From positions 42,082 to 106,081 of the IMG/VR virus record IMGVR_UViG_3300045971_000528: a stretch of 64,000 nucleotides of DNA. One strand, 5' to 3'. Numbering within the stretch: the stretch's first letter is position 1; every line of letters starts with the position of its first letter. A model generated the notes under the pieces. That model saw nothing but the letters and a program-made list of their open reading frames with translations, had not been told where the DNA came from and did not search any database. Positions 51,042 through 58,765 of the stretch are shown here, piece after piece. Source of the DNA: a virus. Position numbers and translations under genes: made by a program.

Positions 51042-52235
51042 TTACTGGTCGATCTGGGCTTCTGCCCAACCGATGATGCGGTCGTGATCCTCGAAGATGA
51101 GATGCGTGTTGGAAGAGACCCACTCGAGACGCTTCCACTCGGCGGCGAATGTCTCGACTGTTTCCTTGCCGTTGGATTCGTAGGCAGGGACGAGTTGTCC
51201 TGACACCTTCGGCAGTGGCTTCGTGTCGTCGAGGCGCATCAGGTACGCTACCGTGATGATGCGCCCGCGCTCCGAGCGGTTGGGGTCGTCGAAGATCTCC
51301 TTGCCGCGGATGGCGCCGTCGAGCATCTTCTTGGTGATCTCTTCAGCGTTCTTGCCCGTCGTCAGGCGAATGCCGGTTTCTTCCAGCGCTTCGCGAACAG
51401 CGGCAGCACGAATGCGCTCATGCTGGTTCACGTAGCCGCCAGGCAGGGCCCAGAGACCGTAGCCCGGCTGGTTGGCCCGCTGGATCATGAGCACGTGACC
51501 CGACTGGATGATGACGGCGTCGGCGGTGTTGAAGGTGACGGGGTGCGGGGAGCCGGCCCACTTCTCCTTGCCTTCCTTGATGAAGGCATTCTGCACCCGC
51601 AGGGCGCCGAGTTCCTCAGGCTGCTTGCGAATGAAGGAGGTGATGAAACCTACCGTGGTTTTGGGCAGCTTCTGTTGCAAGACCGCAAGGTCGGCATCGC
51701 TGAACTGCACACCATTTGTAGTGATCAGAATGTCGCTTTCATAGAGCACACGACGAACACTGGTGGCGCTGAGGTCGGCGTCGGTGCCAGGCTTGTGCTG
51801 CAGCGCAGGGACGAGATCCTTGTTCCAGTGAGGGAAGGCCTCGAGGTACCAGGTGGTGTCATCACGGTCAGAGCCGGTGATGGTCACGTCGGTGAGGATC
51901 TCGTTGCGTGCGAGACAGAACTTGTTCATCGCGTTGTGCACGGTGGCTTGCACTGACTTGATCCACATGTTGTTGGATGCGAAGTCGCGCATGGGCAGCA
52001 CAACGAGATTGCCGATGGTGTCGGTTTGGAGAGACCAGTCGGTCTTCCATGTTTCGATCATGTCTTTCCGTTCCGCGTACGTGAACGGGTTCTTGGGCAT
52101 GCGAGGCTGAAAAGCCGAGCCCACGAGAACGATGACGAGCTTGTATTTCTTGAGTGCCTGTTCCAGCACGTAGGCATGGCCTAGGTGGAAAGGGTTGAAG
52201 CGTCCGATGTAGACGCCGACGTCCGTGTTTGCCAT
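51042..52235 (-). CDS. natV: Bifunctional NMN adenylyltransferase / Nudix hydrolase (NatV, NadM-Nudix)
   Basis: 397 aa. The adenylyltransferase domain starts VYIGRFNPFHLGHAYVL (G-R-F-x-P-x-H-x-G-H) and includes LSATSVRRVLYE (S-A-T-x-x-R). The C-terminal domain has the Nudix box GGYVNQHERIRAAAVREALE followed by ETGI. The architecture matches bacterial NadM and phage KVP40 NatV, which make NAD+ from NMN and hydrolyse ADP-ribose. It follows a late octamer variant AATAAATA. Confidence 0.95.
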   Translation of the reverse strand: MANTDVGVYIGRFNPFHLGHAYVLEQALKKYKLVIVLVGSAFQPRMPKNPFTYAERKDMIETWKTDWSLQTDTIGNLVVLPMRDFASNNMWIKSVQATVHNAMNKFCLARNEILTDVTITGSDRDDTTWYLEAFPHWNKDLVPALQHKPGTDADLSATSVRRVLYESDILITTNGVQFSDADLAVLQQKLPKTTVGFITSFIRKQPEELGALRVQNAFIKEGKEKWAGSPHPVTFNTADAVIIQSGHVLMIQRANQPGYGLWALPGGYVNQHERIRAAAVREALEETGIRLTTGKNAEEITKKMLDGAIRGKEIFDDPNRSERGRIITVAYLMRLDDTKPLPKVSGQLVPAYESNGKETVETFAAEWKRLEWVSSNTHLIFEDHDRIIGWAEAQIDQ

Positions 52236-52290
52236 GTCGAGCTCCTCGATTAGCGGGTTGTGCAGTGTCGGATCGTTTCCGTCTGCTTGG

Positions 52291-52298
52291 TATTTATT
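52291..52298 (-). promoter_or_regulatory. Late-type octamer AATAAATA
   Basis: AATAAATA on the minus strand, 55 nt before the NatV start. Next to it lies CACCAGTgcgcaACTGGTG, a 7-bp dyad. Confidence 0.5.
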
Positions 52299-52342
52299 GC
52301 ATTCTACACCAGTTGCGCACTGGTGTATGGCGTTCGTTCAGG

Positions 52343-52759
52343 TCATTGGTAGACCATGAAGTAGTTCGCCTCGAGGTGCTGTGGCAGGATGCCGCAGGCC
52401 TTGCCTTCGGACTGTTCCTTGCACTGGAGGTATGCACCCTTGACCGCTTCGCCGACCGTCGGGCTCAGGCTCATGCCGATGGCGCCGCCATCTTCCGAGT
52501 GGCTGATGGCAAACCATCCAGCCCGGTCTACGTTCATCACGAGCTTGCATGGTCCCGGGAATTCCTTGGCGTTCTTCGCCTGGAATTCCTTGCAGTTCTT
52601 GAGCGCGCTCTGGGCCGCCTGGGCCGCATCGTCAGCACGCACGGTGAAGAAATACCGGATGTCATTCTTGTTCACCAGGGCGGTGAGGGCAATGCCAGTA
52701 CCGGCAAAAGATGCGGAGGCGGCAAGCGCCAGCGAAACGGCAAGCAAAATCTTCTTCAT
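52343..52759 (-). CDS. Exported cysteine-containing protein, DUF4189-like, 138 aa
   Basis: Start at MKKILLAVSLALAASASFAG (52759), a clear signal peptide. AGWFAISHSEDGGAIGMSLS followed by ALKNCKEF/YLQCKEQ-type cysteine helices resembles DUF4189, secreted stress-related domains with W-A-I-S-x-x-G-x-x-G-x-S. Six cysteines could form disulfides in the periplasm. Confidence 0.7.
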   Translation of the reverse strand: MKKILLAVSLALAASASFAGTGIALTALVNKNDIRYFFTVRADDAAQAAQSALKNCKEFQAKNAKEFPGPCKLVMNVDRAGWFAISHSEDGGAIGMSLSPTVGEAVKGAYLQCKEQSEGKACGILPQHLEANYFMVYQ

Positions 52760-52817
52760 GACAAGCTCCTTGGGGATCGCCCCCACTGTGGTTGCCTCAG
52801 GGCCGCTGAGGCGCCGG

Positions 52818-53243
52818 TTATTCGTTGGTTGCGATTTTCAGTTCGATCGCCTTCTTGATCAGCTTCTCTAATGTCTGCTGATTTGGAAACGCGCGATACA
52901 CTGGCGTCTCTCTCGGTTGGACCAGAAATGTCAGGTACGTCTTGATCTTGTTGTCTTCAAACCGCACGATCAAGCGGCTGTATATCGAATCGTCGCAGGC
53001 ATCCTTGACAAGGCGCAGGTCGGCGTATCGCATCATCACCGCCCGATCAAACTGGATGTTGGCTATCCAGCATTCACCGGTAGATTGATCGGCATGCAGG
53101 CCGAGATTGAAGCAAGCGTCCTGCTTCTCTGGCACCACCAACTTCAATGTCGGCCAGCTATGCTCCGCCAACACCTCATCGATGTGGGCAGCTTGGGCTG
53201 TGGCGGTGATTGTGCAGAGAAGCAGAGCGGCGAGTGGCTTCAT
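52818..53243 (-). CDS. Exported protein, 141 aa
   Basis: MKPLAALLLCTITATAQAAH is a signal peptide (alternative start two codons upstream, 53249). The mature part has three cysteines and a mixed alpha/beta pattern (FEDNKIKTYLTFLV). No family recognised. Confidence 0.7.
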   Translation of the reverse strand: MKPLAALLLCTITATAQAAHIDEVLAEHSWPTLKLVVPEKQDACFNLGLHADQSTGECWIANIQFDRAVMMRYADLRLVKDACDDSIYSRLIVRFEDNKIKTYLTFLVQPRETPVYRAFPNQQTLEKLIKKAIELKIATNE

Positions 53244-53318
53244 GATCATTGTAGGTTGGTTGCTATGATGTCATTATACCATGTTTGCCGCTGAGAAGTA
53301 GTTACGAGGTGTAACGAC

Positions 53319-53510
53319 TCACCTGCCGGCCTGGGCCATCACTGCTGCGGAGAACTCCTCGATGAGCGAGGCGAGCGAGGCGTCGTCGAGATCAGCCAAG
53401 TAGATCTTCGGCAGACCCTGAATGCCGTCTTGTTTGCGGCCCGCAGGCATGTCCAAGTAGACAAATTCGGGCACTTCGAAAGGCTTGATGGGGAGGGAAA
53501 GGGTGGCCAT
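53319..53510 (-). CDS. Hypothetical protein, 63 aa
   Basis: MATLSLPIKPFEVPEFVYLD then an acidic helix (ADLDDASLASLIEEFSAAVM). Follows a 36-codon gene by 9 nt. Unknown. Confidence 0.6.
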   Translation of the reverse strand: MATLSLPIKPFEVPEFVYLDMPAGRKQDGIQGLPKIYLADLDDASLASLIEEFSAAVMAQAGR

Positions 53511-53519
53511 GTCAGGTCC

Positions 53520-53630
53520 TTAGAAAATGGGGTAGAAGAGATCGCGCATCTGTTGATCGATGCGCCGGCGCCAGCCGATGCGCGGGCCACCACAGAAGCG
53601 GCAGCGAGCGCGGTACATGGCACGGGTCAT
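53520..53630 (-). CDS. Tiny C-x2-C protein, 36 aa
   Basis: ATG at 53630 overlaps the upstream stop by ATGA; reads MTRAMYRARCRFCGGPRIG then a basic helix. One C-x2-C-G pair. Short, but the overlap and spacing support translation. Confidence 0.5.
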   Translation of the reverse strand: MTRAMYRARCRFCGGPRIGWRRRIDQQMRDLFYPIF

Positions 53631-54181
53631 GCTGTGGCCTTCTGCACTGGCACACGGCGAACAGTGGCGCCGCTCGAGGTCTTGATGATCTCGACGCCCG
53701 TGTCAGTCGGCTTCTTGACAGCGGTGCGCTTCACGCCGGCCACGCCCTTGGCGATGGCTTCGCGGGCCTTGACGACGACGTCAGACGTGGATTCGGCAGG
53801 CTTGTTGTTGCCGCGATTGGCCTTGGAACGGATGCCGCTCTTGTTGGTGAGACGGCCACCGACGATCCAGGACAGCTCCATCAGTTCCTTCTTGACCGAG
53901 CGGAAGTTGCTCGAGGCCTTGACGGACTGGGCTTCCAGCACCAATAGCTTCTCGTTGGGCTTGATGAAGTCGGGGTTGACGAAGTTGTAGAGGCGCGGGA
54001 CCTTGAACTCGACGGGCCCGAGTTGATCGGTGTCACTGACGACGATGGCAACGTCGAGCCACTGGGTGTGGTGGTCAGCAGGACGGTGGTCCTTCCAGAA
54101 GCCGTCCTTCATCTGCGGAATCAGCACGGCCGCGAGGAGGTGGGCCTGGACAGCGGAGGAGACGTAAAGGGTTTTGGACAT
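53627..54181 (-). CDS. Conserved-looking jumbo-phage protein, 184 aa
   Basis: MSKTLYVSSAVQAHLLAAVL then KDGFWKDHRPADHHTQWLDV recalls a family frequent in large T4-like phages. The C-terminal third is Lys/Arg-rich, so DNA binding is possible. The promoter at 54216 is good. Confidence 0.75.
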   Translation of the reverse strand: MSKTLYVSSAVQAHLLAAVLIPQMKDGFWKDHRPADHHTQWLDVAIVVSDTDQLGPVEFKVPRLYNFVNPDFIKPNEKLLVLEAQSVKASSNFRSVKKELMELSWIVGGRLTNKSGIRSKANRGNNKPAESTSDVVVKAREAIAKGVAGVKRTAVKKPTDTGVEIIKTSSGATVRRVPVQKATA

Positions 54182-54215
54182 GGTGGATAGAACTCCGTTA
54201 GGAAGAGGTTAAGAC

Positions 54216-54244
54216 ATTGTATCACGAATCAGCCAGGTTGTACA
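54216..54244 (-). promoter_or_regulatory. Sigma70-like promoter TGTACA-17-TACAAT
   Basis: -35 at 54239-54244, -10 at 54216-54221. The 15-nt dyad ACACTttcgtAGTGT lies immediately upstream, as at the cca promoter. Confidence 0.75.
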
Positions 54245-55072
54245 CTACGAAAGTGTAACCTGCGCCTTTTCGCTGGAGAGGTAGGCGTACAGCGGGTTGT
54301 CAGCAAAGTGCTTCAGATCGAACCGAGGCAGGCGACGCCATGACTTCTTGGGCCAGTAGACGAGCTTGTTCCACTTCAGCTCGATGGCCCAGATGACGCG
54401 GTTGGTGTGCACCTTGAAAGCGTCGAAGCCGCTGAGATCTGACAGCTTGAAGAGGCGTTCCTTCGAGATGTCATCTTCGTAGATGTTCGAGTAGTAGAGC
54501 AGTTTGCCGTCCTGCCGCACGAAGCCAGCAAGCGGGCCGTCCCAGTAGTTCGTAGACCAGCAGTGCGTGACTTCGTTCCACATGAACACGGGATAGAAGC
54601 GCTTGTCGAGATCAACGACCTCGGCTACCCAGGTCTCGTACATCAGCGGCGGAACCTGTGTGCGGATGTACTTGATGCTGGGGATGGAGAGCTTCTTGAG
54701 GAAGCGCTCCGGCAGATACCACATGGGATGGTAGTTGCCGGCATCGTCGCTCCAACCGTCCTTCATTGGATCGCAGACCTCGGTATCACCCGTCTCGTCG
54801 TCCTTGATGGTGAGAACACCGTCTTGGTCGATGGAGATGGTGACGAGCGGCACATAGTCGGTGGGCGTCAATACCTCGAACACCATGACAACGTTACCAT
54901 CGACATCGACAAATGTCCGCCACATGTCGCGCAGACGTGCATTCGAACCGTACCCGAACTCGCTCTCGCGAAGATCAGCGAGTGCGTCGATCTGCATCTC
55001 CGTCGCCATCTTCATCATCGCAACCTGGTACGTCAGCTTCCAGGCTTCAGCGAGGCGTTCGAGGTAGTTCAT
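54245..55072 (-). CDS. Hypothetical protein, 275 aa
   Basis: Helical start (MNYLERLAEAWKLTYQVAMM), then beta-rich sections with many Trp and Tyr (YHPMWYLPERFLKKL, KLVYWPKKSWRRLPRF). No family recognised. TAG is the stop codon. Overlaps the upstream stop by 1 nt. Confidence 0.7.
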   Translation of the reverse strand: MNYLERLAEAWKLTYQVAMMKMATEMQIDALADLRESEFGYGSNARLRDMWRTFVDVDGNVVMVFEVLTPTDYVPLVTISIDQDGVLTIKDDETGDTEVCDPMKDGWSDDAGNYHPMWYLPERFLKKLSIPSIKYIRTQVPPLMYETWVAEVVDLDKRFYPVFMWNEVTHCWSTNYWDGPLAGFVRQDGKLLYYSNIYEDDISKERLFKLSDLSGFDAFKVHTNRVIWAIELKWNKLVYWPKKSWRRLPRFDLKHFADNPLYAYLSSEKAQVTLS

Positions 55073-55428
55073 TACCAGCTCACCGTGGTGCTGTCACCTT
55101 CGCGCTGATCGGAGTAAGTCTTGACGGTGAAATTCACCGCCTCGAGTCGCTTCTTGATCAGTTCGCGGTGCTTGAACGGCATGTCAACGCATACGTTGCG
55201 TTCACCTGCATTGGCCGCGGCCCTCACAAGCTCGAGGATGGTTTGCGTTTCCTGCTGGGCAATCTGACCATGAATGTCGAGCGCCTTCTCGGTCAGCTTA
55301 CGTGCATCGTTTGCGGTGAATGGGGTGGATGGTGAGCGTGGCATTTGAGTGGCCTTTGGTAATGGACACAGGTTTCGATCAGGCGGTTCGTACGCTGGGT
55401 ACGGATCCCGTTGTGCGCAGCCGCTCAT
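55072..55428 (-). CDS. Hypothetical protein, 118 aa
   Basis: Start placed at 55428 (MSGCAQRDPYPAYEPPDRNL), overlapping the TAXI gene stop as TGATG after a GAGGAA site; MPRSPSTPF at 55344 is an alternative giving 90 aa. The conserved-looking part is a helix pair (ARKLTEKALDIHGQIAQQET). Function unknown. Confidence 0.65.
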   Translation of the reverse strand: MSGCAQRDPYPAYEPPDRNLCPLPKATQMPRSPSTPFTANDARKLTEKALDIHGQIAQQETQTILELVRAAANAGERNVCVDMPFKHRELIKKRLEAVNFTVKTYSDQREGDSTTVSW

Positions 55429-56351
55429 CACTTCCTCTTGGTTTCGCGCTTGATCGCGGCCAGAGCGGCCGGGTGCACGGGCCAGGTGAAGTTGTCGATC
55501 TCGAGCGGATCGACGTTCCGCCACTTCGGGTGACCGGTCGCGCCCATCTTCTCGACGTTCTTCGTGATGCACGAGACCAGATTGCCGATCTCGGCCTGGT
55601 ACTGTTGCTTGAACGCGTACGTCATCATGGCGAACTTCACCTTGTACGTCTGCGTCGTGCCTTGCTGCCACGGGTACACACCACTCGGCACCAGCGTCTT
55701 CGTGTAGTACTTGAAGCCGTCGAGGGCCGGGTGGCTGATCGGGATCAGGCGAATGCCGGTGGCCTTCGCGAGCAAGCCGATCGGAGCACCTTCGACGAAG
55801 AACCCAGCGTCGAGCTGCCCGTTCTGAATCGCCTTCAGGCCATCTTCCTTCTTGGAGACAGCGAACGCTTGCCACTGAATGCCGGTCTTGGCAGCGATCA
55901 CCTTCGTGGTCACCCACGTGCCAGTGCCTTCAGCGCTGACATACACCTTCTTGCCAGCCAGATCGGCGAGCGAACGGATCGGCGAGTTCGCCGGCACGAC
56001 CAGGTGCAGTTCTGCGCTGATCAGCGGGAACACCATCTGAATGCGCTTCATCATGTCCGGGTCGATGCCTTGCTGGTACACCGCGGCATCTTCCTGCGTG
56101 TACCCCATCTGCACGAGCTTGTCGGACGAGATGCGGGCGATGTTGTCCAGCGAACCCTCGCTGTCGACGACGCGAACACCCGGGCAGGTCTTCGCGATGT
56201 CCTCGATCATCAGGTGCGTCGTACTGCCCGGCTGGCCAGCGGCGATGCCGATTGTGGTCTGGGCCATCGACTCGGAAGGAGCACCGAGAACGAAGACCCC
56301 GGCGAAACTGACAGCAACGGCTGTCATGCGAAACTTCATGTGCGGCATCAT
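55428..56351 (-). CDS. TAXI-family periplasmic binding protein
   Basis: 307 aa with a signal peptide (VAVSFAGVFVLGAPSESMAQ). TTIGIAAGQPGSTTHLMIED is the typical ligand-loop start, followed by GYTQEDAAVYQ and LADLAGKKVYVSAEGTGTWV, as in TRAP-associated TAXI and NMT1-type receptors. The usual ligands are small acids or glutamate. No TRAP membrane protein is nearby; instead it lies beside an ABC ATPase and permease, so it may serve as a second receptor for that transporter. Confidence 0.85.
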   Translation of the reverse strand: MMPHMKFRMTAVAVSFAGVFVLGAPSESMAQTTIGIAAGQPGSTTHLMIEDIAKTCPGVRVVDSEGSLDNIARISSDKLVQMGYTQEDAAVYQQGIDPDMMKRIQMVFPLISAELHLVVPANSPIRSLADLAGKKVYVSAEGTGTWVTTKVIAAKTGIQWQAFAVSKKEDGLKAIQNGQLDAGFFVEGAPIGLLAKATGIRLIPISHPALDGFKYYTKTLVPSGVYPWQQGTTQTYKVKFAMMTYAFKQQYQAEIGNLVSCITKNVEKMGATGHPKWRNVDPLEIDNFTWPVHPAALAAIKRETKRK

Positions 56352-56358
56352 GTTCAGC

Positions 56359-56634
56359 TCACTTCAGAAGGTTGTTCAGACCGGCATCAGGCGCCGCTGG
56401 CTGAAGAACGGGTTGACCAGCTGGCTTCGCTGGTGCCTGCGCCACTGGGGCGGCTTGCTGGACAGGAGCAACGGGGGCTTGAGTCGATTCGGCAGGCACC
56501 GAAGTTGCTGGGGCTGCCACGACTTCAGGCGTCTTGGGCCGACTGTCGAGGAACTTGCTGGCGCCGAAGACCGCGAGACCGACGATTGCCAGAAGCGCGA
56601 GGATCTTGGGAAGAGGTTTGACGTTGGAAAGCAT
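56359..56634 (-). CDS. Single-pass membrane protein with Pro/Ala-rich tail, 91 aa
   Basis: MLSNVKPLPKILALLAIVGL is nearly the same start as in the OmpA-fused protein at 58766 (FLSNVKPLPRALILLVGVG). After the membrane segment comes a long Pro-, Ala- and Gln-rich periplasmic tail. The shared start suggests a common targeting or interaction signal within the cassette. Confidence 0.75.
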   Translation of the reverse strand: MLSNVKPLPKILALLAIVGLAVFGASKFLDSRPKTPEVVAAPATSVPAESTQAPVAPVQQAAPVAQAPAKPAGQPVLQPAAPDAGLNNLLK

Positions 56635-56664
56635 TGGCGTGGTGTCCTTTGGTTGCGATGATGT

Positions 56665-56693
56665 ATTGTAGTCTATGTGCGCAGGTTAGTACA
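56665..56693 (-). promoter_or_regulatory. Sigma70-like promoter TGTACT-17-TACAAT
   Basis: -35 at 56688-56693, -10 at 56665-56670. AACCTGNGCNNATAGACTA following the -35 is nearly identical at 60555-60583. Confidence 0.75.
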
Positions 56694-56707
56694 CCCACAA
56701 ACGCAGG

Positions 56708-57514
56708 TTAGAGGGTCTTGAAGAGTTCTTGCAGTTCCTGCACCATCGGCCAGAATGCAGAGTTGTGCATGATGTCGGGGTCCCAAGCAAGACCACGTTC
56801 GATCAAGTTGTAACGCTTGATCACCGTGGCACCAGGCTTGTCCTTCTCACGACCAAGAACCCAGATCTCGTCAGCCAATCGCACGGCACTTTCAAGATCA
56901 TGGGTGGTGAAGATGACGGTGTTGAGGCAGTCTGCAGTCGAGACCTTCAGGATCGTCTCGCACACACGAGCCTTCGCGATGATGTCGAGACCAGAGAACG
57001 GCTCGTCCATCAACAGGAAGTGCTCAGAGCAGAGCAACTGCTGGATGATGGCAACACGCTGCCGCTGCCCACCCGACAGTTCGACTGGGTACGCATCCTT
57101 CTTGTCGCTCAGCCCGAAGTGATGTAGGAACGCTTCAGCCTCGGCTTTCGTGTCACCTGCGCTCTTCCTGTGAGCCCCAGCCAACATGAGGTTGCTCCAC
57201 ACAGTCCGGTGGTTGAGCAGCGGATATGCTTGCTGGACGACACCCACGTCACCGGCTCGGACGGGCAGCTTCACTTCGTTGAGCAGCACCTGACCAGTCG
57301 TCGGCTGTTGGAGACCGGCGATGCAGCGGAACAACTGTGTCTTGCCGATGCCAGACGGGCCGAGCAGGGCAACGACTTGACCTTGCACCAGATCTGGGCG
57401 GATGATGTCGTCGACTTCGACGTTGATGTCACGCAAGATGACCTTGTCGCCATACGAGAGGTTGAGGCCGGCGATCGTGAGCAGGCGTTCTTGCTTGGTG
57501 TACGGGACGTTCAC
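56708..57514 (-). CDS. ABC transporter ATP-binding protein (NitT/TauT type)
   Basis: 268 aa from a GTG start. Walker A GPSGIGKT (52-59), Q-loop VVQQAYPLL, signature LSGGQRQRVAIIQQ, Walker B FLLMDEPFSGLD and a switch His (TTHDLESAVRLADEIW). All catalytic residues are intact, so it should hydrolyse ATP. It pairs with the permease at 57726 and the binding proteins on either side. Confidence 0.93.
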   Translation of the reverse strand: MNVPYTKQERLLTIAGLNLSYGDKVILRDINVEVDDIIRPDLVQGQVVALLGPSGIGKTQLFRCIAGLQQPTTGQVLLNEVKLPVRAGDVGVVQQAYPLLNHRTVWSNLMLAGAHRKSAGDTKAEAEAFLHHFGLSDKKDAYPVELSGGQRQRVAIIQQLLCSEHFLLMDEPFSGLDIIAKARVCETILKVSTADCLNTVIFTTHDLESAVRLADEIWVLGREKDKPGATVIKRYNLIERGLAWDPDIMHNSAFWPMVQELQELFKTL

Positions 57515-57729
57515 TTCGTCTCCTTCGGCGCTTGATCAAGCTCGTCGTAGAGAGCTGCAACGGCGACGTAGATGTTCTCGCCGTACTTTGCTCGACACTC
57601 ACGAACCTTCGTGAAACACTCTTCGCTGCCAATCGATTGTACGCCGAGAAGCCAAAGCAACTCATCAGCTGTTTCCCAGGCGGCGAGTGGGTAGCACTCT
57701 TCGAGGACGTCGATGATGTTCTCGTTCAC
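57511..57729 (-). CDS. Hypothetical protein, 72 aa
   Basis: Acidic helical protein (MNENIIDVLEECYPLAAWET) squeezed between the ATPase and permease genes with overlaps on both sides, hence co-expressed with the transporter. Possibly a regulatory subunit; no homologue recognised. Confidence 0.7.
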   Translation of the reverse strand: MNENIIDVLEECYPLAAWETADELLWLLGVQSIGSEECFTKVRECRAKYGENIYVAVAALYDELDQAPKETK

Positions 57730-58511
57730 TTGTCGCTCCGGTTCAGACGCGTCCAGGGGCAGAGAGCCAGCCGCAGGTACGTGAGACCCACATCCTGCAA
57801 GATGCCGTAGGAAAGGATGGTCAGTTGGATGGCGAACACTGCAGCCAAGTTGAAGTACTTGTTCTGGTTCAAGAGCAGCGAGCCGATGCCACCGTCAGAT
57901 CGAGTGATGCCTTCAACCATGGCCAGCATCGTCCAACCAACTGCGGCATTCTGACGGATGAGGTCGAGCATCTCGCCTGACTTGCCACGCACCATCAGCT
58001 CCCACGTGAGACCCCAACCAGACAGGCCGAGCGAGCGTGCGTAGTCAATCTCGGATTGCGGTGTGGCCTTCACTGCATCGATCATCGAGCGAGACAGGAA
58101 GACGGTCATGCCGAACGTAAGCAGCGACAGCTTGAGCGAGTGCTGCGAGTCCGTCCACAGCGTGAAGAGGTAGGTGAGACCGGCGAAGCCAAGGAACCGC
58201 AGTGCCGCGATCGTGGTAGTGATCGGCTTCGAGATATCGGTGGTGCTCAGCGCGGCAATGATCCAACCGAGAATGCCGGATAGCAAGATCGCTTCGGCAA
58301 TGATCTCGGCAGATGAGGCAAGTTCCCGCAGCAGACCTTGCTCGAGTGCCAGCTTGTTCCAAGCCTCGAGGATGGCGAGCGGTGAGGGAATGCCAGTTGT
58401 TAGCGGGGCGACGGTCCAGAGGCCAAGCAGAATGACGAGCTGACCGGCCGCAAGAAACTTGACGCTGAAGCGCCGCCCCATGGAAAACGGTGTAACGAGT
58501 GCAGTGATCAT
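57726..58511 (-). CDS. ABC transporter permease (NitT/TauT type)
   Basis: 261 aa with about six membrane segments. The coupling-helix region reads AVKATPQSEIDYARSLGLSG (E-x-x-x-A-R-x-L-G), followed by RGKSGEMLDLIRQNAAVGWT, as in taurine/nitrate permeases. It contacts the ATPase encoded two genes downstream. No ligand can be deduced. Confidence 0.9.
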   Translation of the reverse strand: MITALVTPFSMGRRFSVKFLAAGQLVILLGLWTVAPLTTGIPSPLAILEAWNKLALEQGLLRELASSAEIIAEAILLSGILGWIIAALSTTDISKPITTTIAALRFLGFAGLTYLFTLWTDSQHSLKLSLLTFGMTVFLSRSMIDAVKATPQSEIDYARSLGLSGWGLTWELMVRGKSGEMLDLIRQNAAVGWTMLAMVEGITRSDGGIGSLLLNQNKYFNLAAVFAIQLTILSYGILQDVGLTYLRLALCPWTRLNRSDK

Positions 58512-58693
58512 GACTTCTTGGTCTTGTAGAAACGGATGACTGTGACGCCATTCGCGCGCAACGAATCGTCAATGGCCTTGATCGCTGCCTCAGCCTGTTC
58601 GTACGAATGGAACTCGAGCAGTTGGCTGGTTACGCTGGGTGGGTATGAGCCGCTCCCGCCAACCCTGTACGCGACCATCACTTTGAAGTCCAT
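58508..58693 (-). CDS. Hypothetical protein, 61 aa
   Basis: Start at MDFKVMVAYRVGGSGSYPPS (58693). Strand-helix-strand pattern ending NGVTVIRFYKTKKS. Overlaps the permease start by ATGA. Confidence 0.65.
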   Translation of the reverse strand: MDFKVMVAYRVGGSGSYPPSVTSQLLEFHSYEQAEAAIKAIDDSLRANGVTVIRFYKTKKS

Positions 58694-58734
58694 GTTTCTT
58701 CCTTTGAGGAGGACCCGTAGGATCCTCTTGAAAG

Positions 58735-58754
58735 GAGAGGGCCGAAGCCCTCTC
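58735..58754 (-). terminator. Hairpin terminator with TTCGG loop
   Basis: GAGAGGG and CCCTCTC form a 7-bp stem right after the OmpA-fusion gene. Confidence 0.65.
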
Positions 58755-58765
58755 ACATGGCCTGC

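Noticed and set aside
49335-51203. Plus-strand open frame of 622 codons opposite nadV
   Set aside because: It lies opposite the clear NAMPT gene; such long antisense frames arise from GC-rich third positions.
55429-55917. Long upstream extension of the gene at 55072
   Set aside because: The extension reads the TAXI binding-protein gene in another frame and is Arg/Ala-rich nonsense; the start was placed at the overlap instead.
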